Assembly: GCA_910589415.1 (NCBI GenBank)
Contig: OU342639.1
Location: 15,260,268 to 15,324,267, forward strand
Length of the DNA: 64,000 bases
Reading direction: 5' to 3'
From: Malachius bipustulatus
Taxonomy: Eukaryota; Arthropoda; Insecta; Coleoptera; Melyridae
Shown here: positions 21,790-32,934 of the stretch, piece by piece
Layout of the letters: each line of letters begins with the position of its first letter
Numbering within the stretch: the first letter of the stretch is position 1
Program-made: the position numbers and the translations under genes
Notes under the pieces: model-generated
Told to the model about the DNA's origin: nothing
Database searches by the model: none
The model's input: the letters and a program-made list of their open reading frames with translations, nothing else

Positions 21790-23745
21790 CGAGGCGCCGT
21801 CGGGGAGAGGCCACTGGACGGACAGGCCGTAGTAATCCGAGGTCCGTTTTGGTAGAGATCTTATTCGCACTGGACTTACAAAATTCGTAGCAATTATTGG
21901 ACCGAGTTGCTCCGTCGTGAACCTTGGAAGAGCCTGTTCAACAGAAGAATCTTTTGAAGTTCCTGGAAGAAATTGTTCTAGTTCAAAAGAATTACTTATT
22001 AATTACTTCGATGTTACGCGTGTGCGAGTAGTGACCATCGAGCACTAGTAACACGTGCTGAGATACTGTAGGGTTGATAAACTTTATAAAATGATCAAAC
22101 CATTGTGTAAAAATGTTGTCTGTCTGTATCCACCCTGATGCGGATGGCAAGCATAGACGGAGCCGACTGGTGCGCCATCCATTAAGAGTGCGGACACACG
22201 GGGCGGTTTTCGCCGAGTCGGCGGCCGAGTCGGCAGCAAACACACGAGTCGACGCATAATCAAGGCGCAAAACTCAGTCAGTCGTGTGTTGCCAGATTAT
22301 TACGTATTATTAAAACAGAAGAGTGTGAAGTGATTGAAATAACGGTCAAGTGCTCAGAGGGATTTTTTTTGTAATATCATTAAAAGCGGACCGAGTACAT
22401 TTACAAATAACTTCATTATAGTAAAATAGAGTTTTTCTTTTTTAGTATAAGTCGAGGTATAAGTATGCCTAAAAATATGATTTCATTTATTCAAGTTTAA
22501 ACAGTTTAATAATTATTATTATTATTACCTATTTTGAATGCAAATATCTCAGTTTCGTTTTTCATTTTGTGGGAATAATCATCATCCCTCATGTCCCAAA
22601 TGGGTGGTCTTGCTTGGATTTCTCTTAAGTCTTTCCACACCTAAATTATTTACTAGAGGCATGTTTAGGTTTGGTACCTAAAATACTAAAAATACACTTT
22701 AGAAAATAACATGTCCGCCCACCCAAGCTCAGTAAAAATAATAAGATATACCTAATAATTAAGTAAAATAATAAATTGTACAACCATGCATAGTGCTCGC
22801 AGCCAAAAAACCGCTTCTCGTGTGAACACTTTCATATAAACACCAAAGCCCAGGGTACGCTTGAAACTATAAAACCGCGCGCGGCACATCGTCTGAACCA
22901 CCTACCGCTCGGCACGCTTGCTGCGTGACGGCACGTGTGTTCAGTCTTATATAATTTCAAGAAACCATGCGCCGAGTCGGCCGCCGACTCGGCGAAAACC
23001 GCCCCGTGTGTCCGCACTCTAACTCATGTTTCATGTTTTTTCTGGGCCAGACAATTAAAGAGGGTACGTAAGTGCCTACCGCATTCATACATGTAACAAC
23101 CGTTATTAAGCCACCTCTTTCTGCTGAGGTCAGTGTTGCTAGTTGTTTCTTTCTCCTAGCAGAGATAACTTTACTCCTCTTATGTTATGTGTACCACACT
23201 AATTCCCGTCTCATCAACGTTGTACAGCAAATGTGGTTGGAAGTTAATTTTCTCGAGTTCCCTTTCATATAGCTCAAAAAACGCAGCAAACGTTTTCTTT
23301 GTTGAAACCTCGTATTCGGACATACCTTGAGGCGATCTAACTGCCAACTCAGGGTGCCGTGTTAGAACGCCTTTGAGCCATTATTTCCTGCGGTACCTTT
23401 TCTGTTTGAAAATGGATGTCGAATGTTATTAGCTATTGCTAAATCGAAAGCCATACGTTTCACATCTGACCTTCGTAAACCAAAAAATCTATTATCCATA
23501 TTGAGACAATAATGTATCCATTCAGCTTTTATTTCTTTATTCAAGACAGGTTTTCTACCAGAGCTTGCACTTACTACATCCTCCGGAGTTACGTTGTTTT
23601 GTTTCACATAGCGTTCGAGGGTGCCTTTTGGAACACCAACATGCTTCGATGCTGTTTTTTATCCCATGTGACGTTTTCTAACTGCTTTTACTGCCAACAC
23701 CATTTGTTCTTTATTTAAAGTTTTTCGTTTTTTAGATGATTCTGC
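21790..23745 (-). pseudogene. pogo/Tigger-like transposase, split by a MITE
   Basis: A DDE transposase of the pogo/Tigger group. The exon begins after an acceptor (TTGTTTCAG, 23746) with an HTH (NKEQMVLAVKAVRKRHMG, GVPKGTLERYVKQNNVT), then the CENP-B-type HTH (WIHYCLNMDNRFFGLRRSDV, RHPELAVRSPQGMS), the first catalytic block LLYNVDETGISVV (near 23210), and, after the MITE at 22186-23019, WIQTDNIFTQWFDHF and LLVLDGHYSHT (second Asp). A tail block FVSPVRIRSLPK (about 21850) is typical of the C-terminus. The part between 21990 and that tail is deleted. Stops at several sites show decay. Confidence 0.88.
22186..23019. mobile_element. MITE with ~50-bp TIRs and TAA duplication (PIF/Harbinger-like)
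   Basis: Starts GAGTGCGGACACACGGGGCG and ends with its reverse complement. The TIR continues into CCGAGTCGGC-type palindromes for about 50 bp. TAA is duplicated at 22183-22185 and 23020-23022. Removing the unit restores the pogo frame (KHE-LMDGAP). A 3-bp TWA duplication is the PIF/Harbinger rule. No transposase is inside. Confidence 0.85.
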
Positions 23746-23806
23746 CTGAAACAATAATAATTTAAATGAAACAATTTGAAAAAAAAATTATCACATTATT
23801 AGGATT

Positions 23807-24204
23807 CCTAATAAGAGACCCTCTTCATAATAGGAACCGTCAAGGGTCTCTTATAAGGAAATAGTAATACGACAAAAATAAAATATGATTTTAAGTTAAA
23901 CAATTTTCAATTTTTCTATAAACGTCTAGTACTATGAAATACACATTACAGTAAGCTATCTAATGGAATTTATTTTAAATTTCTTATACTTACCTACCAT
24001 TTAAAAAATATGAAGTGATGTAATGCAGCACTATAAACACTTTTCCAACCACGTTTTACCAATTTAACCGTCATGTGCTAATTTCATCGAATTGAGCGTC
24101 ATCTAGCGATCAGTCGACGTACTGTGTAATAGTTAACTGTAATATGAGTTGAATTATTCCTTATACTATAAAACAAGTGAGATCGCAAGGGGTCTCTTAT
24201 TAGG
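23807..24204. repeat. Inverted repeat pair CCTAATAAGAGACC / GGTCTCTTATTAGG
   Basis: A perfect 14-bp inverted pair at 23807-23820 and 24191-24204, with further partial copies (GGGTCTCTTATAAGG, 23843-23857). It lies upstream of the pogo-like transposase and might be the TIR region of that or of another element. Confidence 0.5.
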
Positions 24205-24719
24205 GAGGCTCTTCTTATTAGGCTTCCTTACCTTACAGACCGCTCGAGAATTTTCACTTGTTTTTTTTTGTCAAGTCCTTATTATTATTGGGCTACAAGT
24301 CAACTTGCTGATACTTCCTGATTATCTTCGGAATTCTCCAACGAATATGAGGTGTCAGATTCCTGAAAGGTGTTTGATATTTTTGATTGATCGTCACTCT
24401 GATTTCGTTCCTCGGATTTACTTTTTCTTCTTGCTTTTCCAGTTTCTTTTTCATTATCGCTTTTTCTTGCTCCTTCTACATTTTTTTCCTTCTTTCTGCT
24501 GACTTTGGTTCTCTACTGTTCTTTTCCAAGTCTTCTTGTGTCTGCAGTTCCCAATTATGCAAGAACTTCATCGTATTCAGTTTGGCACTGCTTGGAATCA
24601 TTTTGATTATTATTGTTGTCAGTTTTTCAAATGACACTTTTTTTTAGAGCACTGACATTTGGTGTTAGTACCCTCCTCTAAACTGCTTGTGAGTCTGGGG
24701 CTTGATTTCACATTATTTT

Positions 24720-25560
24720 CACAGTTTTCCTCCATTATCTCTTCAAAAATTCCACAGTCTTTAAAACTTTAACTGGTATTGATTTGAGATTCAATTTTCT
24801 AGCGTCACCTGATACATAGTGATACATAGAACCATTATTATTATTAGAGAACGGTATTTGAGAAACCATATCTATATTTTGATCTTGTTGCATTGTCATG
24901 TATTCATCACACAAATTTGTAGAACATGAACATTGAACAATCATTTTTACCTGCCATTTGGAAAGGATCACCAGTTGAAGTTGCTTGATCATAATGAAAT
25001 TGAAACTGAAATTAATTAATTTGTGAGTATTGCTAGTATTTGAGAGCATCAAATCCCTGTTTTTTTAGGGTACTAAGATAAAGTTGCTGCTCAAGCTGGT
25101 TAGGCACAAGGCCAAATGTTGAGTGGAACTCAGGCGAAAAGCATCCGGAACATCTATTTGATGGCAATTGTTGAGTGTTGTTAAAACGAACACCGCCAGG
25201 AACAGGATGCTCTTCAGCTCGTATAGGAAAGTTGGATGGGCATCCATGCTTTCTCTGTTCCTGCTGAGAAGTCGTGTCTGTGTGTTATTGTTATTATAAC
25301 TATACTGGGATGGTTGCTGATAATTATGCTGATAGGTCTGCTGGTGGTGATTTGGACTTATGTAAGTTTCTAGCTTATCAAATATTTGCCGTTGTTGATC
25401 TTGAGTTACTATAACTTGTTGACCAGCTAAGTTACATGGAATATAGTTTCTTCTTGCTTCGTCCAGATATTTAGTGTTGAGACCGGAAAAACATTCATAT
25501 TTAATGAAAATTCTATTGCACATTATAACGAAGTTGCAAATTTTGTGAAAAAATTGATTC
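24720..25560 (-). pseudogene. Unidentified Gln/Asn-rich coding remnant
   Basis: Minus-strand frames give NYIPCNLAGQQVIVTQDQQ, a Gln/Asn/Tyr-rich stretch with poly-Asn, then in a second frame FPIRAEEHPVPGGVRFNN and CFSPEFHSTFGLVP, and later QMQQDQNIDMVSQIPFSNN. There is a possible donor after FQMAG (near 24950). The composition resembles a low-complexity regulatory protein or a retroposed cDNA. I cannot name it. Confidence 0.4.
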
Positions 25561-25736
25561 ACTGCATGAAATGAAAAGATATGTGAAGAAAATGTATTGA
25601 CATCTTCTTGACAGTTATTATGAACTTTTAATGTAATTTTAACTTTTACTGCAGATGAATGTTCCTTTTAATTATCCTCCCACTTGCTGATTGTTTATTT
25701 GGACACTCTCTGAAGTCTAAAATACTTTTAAAATAT

Positions 25737-26103
25737 TGTTACGCGGCTTTGTAACGGGGGGTTAATAACTTACTTGGCTGCGAGTTTAAATAATTATTTA
25801 TTATTAATTATTACTATGACATTTCAAATTCTATTCTTAATTTAGCATACTTCATACAGATTTACTTTCTGATCGTCCATCTAATGTTCGATCTCAACCC
25901 GAACTTATACAAGACTCGACTTAGACTCAGACTAACTTCCATCAGAGCTTCGCCCCGCCATCCGCGTCAGTTTTCCTTGACTCAGCAGTGATGACACCAT
26001 TGTTTACCGCAATCCATGCCGTGGACATGATTATACAGGCTGATCTCGTAACGCTATGGGCAGTATGGTGTGACCCTGTATTTTGTGGTGTACTATATCC
26101 TCA
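25737..26103 (-). other. Possible 3' LTR of Gypsy-2
   Basis: Bounded by TG and CA on both strands (TGTTACGCGG at the left, ATATCCTCA at the right) and placed downstream of the Gypsy-2 integrase on the minus strand. The partner LTR is not in the window, so the boundaries are a guess. Confidence 0.3.
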
Positions 26104-26303
26104 CTCTAGTATGCATAATATATACAAGAATATTTACAAATTTATTATACAGAAACATAAATTATTTAGGTACTCTAATTACATATTGTTAGCACCTAAT
26201 ATTTTCTCTATACAAAAATAATAGTTTTTATTTCTAGCTCATAATACATTCGGTATTTACACAAAACTATTTACAGTAAGTCATTCTACAATAATTCATT
26301 TTA

Positions 26304-27470
26304 GTTTACCATTTATCATATACCAAACGATCTGGTGGTTTTATATCTTTCTTTGGTCTGTCATAACATTCAGAAACTATTATTATCCGAGGGAGAAAAA
26401 TAATTTGCATTATTTTGAGGTATTCCCTGATTACCCGCCATATTGTTCGCATTCAAATTTTTTATTATTTGATTTGAGTGTCGTTTCCACTCCAATTGCA
26501 ACTTCGGTATAAAAACTATATATGTACACCTACCAATTTTTCGCCTGATAGCTCCCTTTATAAAAGATTTATTTGTCGATAGTCTCTGACTGACACAATA
26601 TCCTCCTATCTCGAATTTGATCTTTCTACAACCTTTGAAATATTAATGGCATGAATAAATTAAAAGGTGTTTTCGTATTTCTGCAAAACATTAACTGAGA
26701 TGGACATACCCCCGTCGTTAAATGAGGTGTATTTCTGTATGAAAAAAGAAAATCTAATAATGCTTCATCAATATTACCAGTTTTAGTGTTATGTGACAAT
26801 AAATATTTTTTTAAAGATCTTTTAATTTTTACTGCATTTTCAGCAGCGCGGTTTGGCAATGGATGATAGGGTGCCGTGGTAATATGCTTTATTTCATGAG
26901 CCTTAAGAAATTCTCCTCAGAAGAAAACTGACTGCCATTATCGGTTACAATTAATTCCGGTAAACCAAATCTAGCAAATAAGCTTTTCAAACAAAAAATT
27001 GTTGTCTTTGTTGTAATAGAATTAAGAGAAAATACTTCCAACCATTTTGAATACGCGTCTATCACCACAAAAAAATATCTGTTGCAGAATGGACCAAAAA
27101 AAAATCAGCGTGTAATCTTGACCACGGAGGTCTTGGCCATTCCCATAAATTTACTTCAACTTTTGGGGGATTATTTTGAATTTGCAACATGCGTCACATT
27201 GTTTAACAAATGTTTCTATCTTCTTGCTAAGACCTGGCCACCGCAGAAATAAGCGCGAGCCAATGTTTTCATTTTGACAATGCCTAAGTGTTTGGTGTAA
27301 CTTGCTTAATACATCGTTTTTTAATGTTTCTGGAATAACAATTTTATTGTTCCAAATTAAACAGTCATTTTGTACCGTTAATTGATTCTTACACTTAAAA
27401 ATGAAATTGTAGAATGTTCTACGGGTCACTGTGAACCGGATGAATATTTTTAATAACATCATCCCGAGAC
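26304..27470 (-). pseudogene. Gypsy-2 integrase remnant
   Basis: The end of a Ty3/Gypsy pol. The H2C2 region is present (LHQTLRHCQNENIGSR, CDACCKFKI, about 27190-27300), then the core in shifting frames (LIVTDNGSQFSSEEF near 26940, PLPNRAAENAVKIKRSLKKY with the catalytic Glu near 26830, LDFLFSYRNTPHLTTGVCPS) and the tail DRPKKDIKPPDRLVYDKW ending in TAA near 26307. RT and gag are missing at the right. Stops and frameshifts occur at several places. It is a different family from Gypsy-1, -3 and -4. Confidence 0.85.
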
Positions 27471-27587
27471 CGATGGCAGTCTACAATTTGATCCTCCAGA
27501 TGTATTTTTTCGATATATCCCACTGATGAGCTCATAATAAAAGCGAAACGGTCCGTCTGTGATTTCGAGGGATTATTTGGAAGGTAA

Positions 27588-27980
27588 ATTCAGAAGTTTT
27601 CGAGTTATAAACAAGTGAAAGTCGTCATTTTTCAAGTTCAAGGCCATGTACAACGAAAACGGCTGAAGATAGAGAAGAACGGCTTACATGTCCCTATTTT
27701 AACTTTTCATGTACTATCCAATGATGTAGATTAAATGTTTATACAGGGTGATCAAAAATTTGAAAAATTCTGAGATTTTTCACGCGTCGACAAATAAAAA
27801 AATCAAAGAAAGTACAAAATTTGTACTTTTAAACATTTAATGTTTCTTTACCATAGGATAGTACATAAAAAGTTAAAATAGGGACATGTAAGCCGGTTTT
27901 CTCTATCTTGAGCCGTTTTCTTTGTACAGGGCCTTGAACTTGAAAAGTTACGATTTTCACTTGTTTATAACTCAAAAACT
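27588..27980. mobile_element. Foldback element with ~150-bp inverted arms
   Basis: The left arm (from 27588, AGAAGTTTTCGAGTTATAAA) and the right arm (to about 27980) are near-complementary. They share the reverse-complement blocks around CAAGTTCAAGGCC and CTTACATGTCCCTATTTTAA. A short unpaired centre separates them. No ORF is present. Confidence 0.7.
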
Positions 27981-28478
27981 TCTGAATTTAAGCACCAACT
28001 GTAAAAGCCAATCTTATTTGTTCTTCAGACATTTCAAAAATGCAATAACATAGGAGCATTCCATTTAAAAAAACATAACTTTGATATGCCAATGTCATAT
28101 GGGACACGCTGTATACTCCAAAATAATTTTAAATTATGGCCATTGTGATTCTCTACTTGAATTTTCAAAAAGTTTTTTTGAAAAAGTCCATCGTTTGGCC
28201 TACAGAGACCGCTTCAAATAAAGTGGGACAGCCTGTATATAAATAACTCTCCGGTCTATTTACGCTCTAACCTAGGGCTTCCTGAGGCAGACCAAACACA
28301 CAGAGCCATTTAGTCATATCGAAGCTCTGCAGCTTCGATACAACGCTGTTTCGGTCTCTTTATGACCTCATCAGTACAGCACATCGAGAAATAACCAGAG
28401 GATGGATAAAAATACTTTGTAACTTCCATTAGGTAAAATCTCCACGATTCGTCCTCGGCACCATTCCTGTTTCTTTTA

Positions 28479-28568
28479 TAATAATAATAGTAATAATAAT
28501 AATAATAGTAATAATAATAATAATAGTAATAATAATAATAATAGTAATAATAATAATAATAATAGTAT
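28479..28568. repeat. ATAATA/GTAATA trinucleotide array
   Basis: About 90 bp of AAT/ATA repeats with regularly spaced AGT variants, giving a higher-order period of about 18 bp. Confidence 0.9.
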
Positions 28569-28597
28569 ACATAGATATTGATATTATTCAATATAAT

Positions 28598-29088
28598 CTC
28601 ATTACTGCTTGGATCGATTTTGATTTCCTCCTTGAATAATCTTTAATAATCTAACCTTTAATAATCATCCACTATCACATTGTTATCGTCAAGATCTAAG
28701 TTACCAATGGCATCTTCTTCCTGCTCATCGTACAATACTTCCTACTCATATACATACATATCTCTCTTCTTTTATTCCTCGGAGCTGAGAATATTCCATG
28801 AGCGGCTTTTTATAGGGCCCTTTCGGTGATTTAAATTTTAAGGAATTCAATTCGGAAGTCGTCTCTGAAGAGAAGCTTTTTCTGTAAGCTAATACACAGC
28901 TGCCTCGCTTAGCAACAACTTCCACAGTATTGTTCAGATAGGGTCTAGTTTCTGCAGTTCCAAAGAAGGGGGTCCTAGCAGTGTCCCCAACAAACTGAGA
29001 AGCGGTTCCGTTTTTCGTAGCTGTGTGAATCACCGACGACCTCGGCAACTTGCCTTTCAATCTCATCCTGCTCAATGATGTTTCCTTG
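28598..29088. repeat. Tandem duplication unit 1 (contains empty mariner site)
   Basis: A 491-bp unit repeated directly after itself (29089-29194, continuing at 46421-46741). Minus-strand frames include GTASQFVGDTARTPFFGTAE and KSPKGPYKKPLMEYSQLRG in one frame and acidic GNLDLDDNNVIVELFKEDI in another, so it may derive from an exon. TACAATACTTCC at 28731 is the intact counterpart of the mariner insertion site in unit 2. Confidence 0.85.
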
Positions 29089-29196
29089 CTCATTACAGCT
29101 TGGATCGATTTTGATATCCTCCTTGAATAATTCCACTATCACATTGTTATCGTCAAGATCTAAGTTACCAATGGCATCTTCTTCCTGCTCATCGTA
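29089..29196. repeat. Tandem duplication unit 2, left part
   Basis: Matches 28598-28732 apart from a short deletion of about 28 bp. It is interrupted by the mariner element at TA (29195-29196). The remainder of the unit resumes at 46421. Confidence 0.85.
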
Positions 29197-29957
29197 CAGG
29201 GTGGGCCAATAAGCGAGGTAAGCGGCTGTATCTCAGAAACTAATAATCGTAGAGAGTTGCGGTAAAATATTTTATAGGTTAAGTGGGCAAGGGAAAATGC
29301 TGGAAATTATTTTCAAGTTTCCAAGATGGCTGCCAGAGGGCGTTTGCACCATCTTGAATTACATAAAGTTACGTTTCTTGTGATTTTCCCAAATGAATGT
29401 AACAAAAAAGTATTTGCGTTTTAATGTTAACTTGAAGTCGAACATTTTTTGTAGAAACAATTTTTCTCTATCTTTTGAAATAAAGTGGTGGGGGGTATTT
29501 GAATGTTGTTTTAAACAAATGCCTGTAACTTCGAAACGGCTTTAATGGATTTGGATAAGTTTGGTACAATTGGAAAGAGCATTTCTTGGGCTTTTAGGTT
29601 TCTTGTGATAATGATGGTTATGACCTACACGGCCGCCGATAGAGGGCGTTATTCGATATTATAACCAAAATATTGGATTTTCTCAAAAAATTTAAATGCA
29701 ATGATATAATTTTTTTTTAGACTAGAAAATAGACAAATCATCAACCAATAAGCTTGATCAAACCGCATCTTAATATCTTTTTCCTAACTCAAATTATTAA
29801 AAAATACCAAACCAAGAAAATTCATATACCCCCATTTAAAAATGCATCGGTCGCTTTCGATAAGAAGGCAAGTTGAGCGTACTGCGTACTGCAAGACAGT
29901 ACGCGGCACGGTATCCAGATCACCTTCATTACGGGAGAAGAATTTATCCGCGAGATA

Positions 29958-30258
29958 AATTCGGGTAATCGAATTTGTTTATAAAAAAAACTTTATTAGT
30001 TTTTTATTACAATTAAAAATTAAAATTACTTAATAAGCTTACGATGCTAGTAAAACTTATGAGCTAACTCAAACTGTTAAGGCTGGACAGCAAAGCTAAA
30101 CTGAATTATTCTATCTTACCTAGGTCTAACAATAAGAAAATGCCTAATTAACACTCTTATAAATATAGTTCATTCTGATGTCATACTTTACAGAACACAT
30201 CCTGGGAAATGCAACGTTGCTGGAAAGCACTGCAGTTGTCACCTTATCCGGTTGTTAT
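29958..30258 (-). repeat. Gypsy-3 3' LTR
   Basis: Identical to 44317-44613 except for a 4-nt indel (AATTAACACT versus AATACT near 30158). GATA lies outside at 29954-29957 and again at 44614-44617, giving a 4-bp target duplication as usual for Gypsy. The terminal word AATTCGGG may be extended by the shared GATA, so the ends are uncertain by 4 bp. Confidence 0.88.
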
Positions 30259-30262
30259 GGTA

Positions 30263-31027
30263 CAGGGTGATTCAAAATTCAGTGCAAATATTTTAAGGGC
30301 GTATTTGCCAGCCAAAAATAAGAAGTTTTTTTCATATAATCGTATGTCCTAACTTGCTTTATTTTGTAGATACAGGGGGTAAAATTTTGAAAAAAAAAAA
30401 CGATTTTTATCAATTTCTCAAAAACCTCTCAGCCGATTTAAATAAAATTTTATAGGCTTATATGTTTTCATAAGGGCCTTCCTTTGATGGGAATAACATG
30501 AATTTATTAATTCCAGTGGCGTCTCAGGGGGCTACCTGAATTAAATTAAATGAGTCTAAATAATCGATGTGAATTTATTACTTGTTTTGATAGGGCCTGG
30601 CACAGATTTTGATTTTTTTCTTGGAAACAAAGCTAGAAACGAGTAAAGCTCAGGAGGCAAGAAAGTTACATTATTGATTGCTTAATCTAAAAAAAATTAT
30701 AAATTGTCAAAAAAGCAGTGGCGTACCATAATATTACCTATAAGTATCAAGTAGGTAGCCCTCTGAGACCCCACTGGAACTTATGCATTTATGTTATTCC
30801 CATCAAAGGAAGTTCCTTATAACTACAAATAAGCCTACCAAATTTTATTTAAATCGGCTGAAAGGTTTTTGAGTAATTAATAAAAAATCGATTTTTTTTT
30901 CAAAATTTTACACCCTGTATCTAGAAAACGAAGCAAGTTAGGACATACGATTATATGAAAAATTTTTCTTATTTTTGGCTGGTAAATACGCCCTTAAAAT
31001 ATTTGCACTGAATTTTGAATCACCCTG
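30263..31027. mobile_element. Foldback MITE with ~285-bp arms, TA target
   Basis: Starts CAGGGTGATTCAAAATTCAG and ends with its reverse complement; TA flanks both ends (30261-30262, 31028-31029). The arms (about 30263-30545 and 30745-31027) pair with only scattered mismatches. The CAGGGTG end and TA duplication resemble Tc1/mariner termini, so the unit may be a derivative of a long-TIR family. It sits directly beside the Gypsy-3 3' LTR, where the polypurine tract should be. Confidence 0.85.
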
Positions 31028-31039
31028 TATAAGGATAAA

Positions 31040-31812
31040 AAAATAATACATACAAGTCGATTTCACTGTCCTCGTCCTCTGATTCGCTAGACGAAAGAGA
31101 CGAAGATGTTGAATCCGAATCTTTCTTTAGTTTTATTTTATTGAAGTGCTTTTCCACTCTCTTCTTCTTTACTTCGAATTCTACATCGGCACTCGACTCC
31201 GATTCGTACTCCGAACTGTCACTGGATATAAGCGAGGGGTAAACCGCAGGGGAATTTTAGTGTACACACTTCAGGAATTAGTAGGGAATTAGTGGGGAAT
31301 TAGTAGGAAATTAGGGGAACTACTAGGGAATTAGGGGAATTACTAGGGAATTAGGGGAATTACTAGGGAATTAGGGGAATTACTAGGGAATTAGAAAGAA
31401 TTTTGGGAATTAGTGTACAAAATTTTTTCTGCGGTTTACCCCTCGTATTACACTAGTATTATTAAGGTCATTTATGCTTCGTTGCAAACCTTGAAGATTT
31501 GATTTTAAGAGTTTATCGTTTTTCCACTTGGCTTTATCTCGTTCGTCGGAAGGAGGGTTTTTCTGAAAAAAATTTTTTTTTTATAAGAACAGTCAATCAT
31601 TTTTCCTTTTGGTAATAGGGTAAAATTTCTGAGCTCTGACAGAGGTATTTCATATTCACTCTCAGACTCTGAAGAATCTTCATAATTATGATTTTCATCT
31701 ATAGGCACTACTACACTGTCAGGTTCTTCTTCTGATGAATTCCCGTCATTCAATAGTTCACCGTTTTCAGATGCATCGTCTTCCTCAAAGAGGTCTTCGA
31801 ATACTACATTCT
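31040..31812 (-). pseudogene. Acidic intron-bearing gene fragment, copy 1
   Basis: Minus-strand coding pieces: EDLFEEDDASENGELL, ESEYEIPLSELRNFTLLPKG (31610-31660), then after an acceptor at 31563 the phase-0 exon KNPPSDERDKAKWKNDKLL, and after a small MITE SSDSSEYESESSADVEFEV and DSDSTSSSLSSSESEDEDSE (31060-31230). The strongly acidic, Ser-rich composition is that of nuclear proteins. IPLSEL recalls N-termini of piggyBac transposases, but no catalytic domain is present. I cannot name the gene. It lies between the Gypsy-3 pol and LTR, where an LTR element would not normally carry introns. Confidence 0.5.
31233..31445. mobile_element. Small MITE built from a 21-bp minisatellite
   Basis: TIR CGAGGGGTAAACCGCAG (31233-31249) and its inverse CTGCGGTTTACCCCTCG (31429-31445) enclose repeats of a unit like GGGAATTAGGGGAATTACTA. 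It interrupts the acidic coding fragment. No clear target duplication is seen. Confidence 0.75.
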
Positions 31813-32377
31813 AAAAAGGAAAACATTACAATTACAAAAAATGTTTACGGAATTTTTTACCTTTGCAGCCGGTAACCCATAGAAGGTTCGTGTGTTCATG
31901 GGTTTAAAATCATCCATTTTCTTTCAATTAGTCACTTCCTAAAGCTCACTAAAAATGAAAGACATTTGTAAGCAAGACTGCATGATGTCCAGTACATTGG
32001 ACATGTCAAAATAATGGATTATTTTAGCAAAAAACTTAAGGAATTGATAGTTTATTATAAGTAGGCAAGAACTTATGTAATATAATGCACATAACATAAT
32101 ATTTACCTTTTCCAAGACCAATTTCTAAAAAGTTACAACACTTTTAACTGAACCTCAAAACATCAACCGTCTCAGATGCTAAATTTCGTTCTAGCTAGAT
32201 CTCAAACCAGAATATATGGCCCTTCTACCATTTTTCAACAGAGGGCGCATGTATAGAACCAATGAATAATGTCCACTAGAGAGTCTTTCATGCACTTCAA
32301 GAATCAGATTTGAGTACAATCATTACAATAAAATAAAATTGTTGTGTCCACTGTAGAGGACACTATGCATGAAAGGG

Positions 32378-32541
32378 TTAAGGTCATTTATGCTTCGTTG
32401 CAAACCTTGAAGATTTGATTTTAAGAGTTTATCGTTTTTCCACTTGGCTTTATCTCGTTGTTCGTCGGAAGGAGGGTTTTTCTGAATTTTTTTATTTTTT
32501 TTAAAAGAACAGTATTTTTCCTTTTGGTAATAGGGTAAAAT
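32378..32541 (-). pseudogene. Acidic gene fragment, exon copy 2
   Basis: Direct duplicate of 31462-31626. The exon starts at 32481 after an acceptor (AAATTCAG) and encodes KNPPSDEQRDKAKWKNDKLL, with one extra Gln codon compared with copy 1, so both copies kept the frame. It is in phase with the exon at 38749-38841; the intervening intron now holds a MITE and a CR1-like element. Homology to copy 1 stops inside TAGGGTAAAAT, the first bases of the MITE. Confidence 0.55.
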
Positions 32542-32934
32542 GGTGTAATATGCCCCACTTTTTAAAAATATTTTTTTACGAGAAAATTATAATTTTATTT
32601 TAAACAAACTATACATTCTCAGATAACTTAGGAGGTATTTTGAACATAGACTATAGTTTTCTAAAAATATATCCGACCAAAGAAGAGTAACAAAAAAAAC
32701 AAATTCCAAATTACCGGGGCGTTTTTCACTTATTAGATAGATAGATAGATAGATAGTTTTATTCCCATAATATGTCATAATATACATTTTGGTTCGTCAC
32801 AATCAAAAAGATATCCTACATCGGTAGCTACAGAATATGAAATGTATAGACTTTAAAAATAAAATATGAAAAAATCAAATACAAAAAAAACACAAAAAAT
32901 AATTCACTTCACATAATTTAAATACCAATGAAAA

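Larger units (their letters stand above)
27471..28597. other. MITE-like foldback and microsatellite, no gene
   Basis: Contains the foldback at 27588-27980, element-end-like words (ACAGGGTGATC; GTGGGACAGCCTGTA) and the trinucleotide array at 28479-28568. An open tyrosine-only frame over that array is an artefact. Confidence 0.6.

Noticed and set aside
28310..28591. Open frame coding for a run of tyrosines
   Set aside because: It is a translation of the ATA/TAA microsatellite and not a gene.
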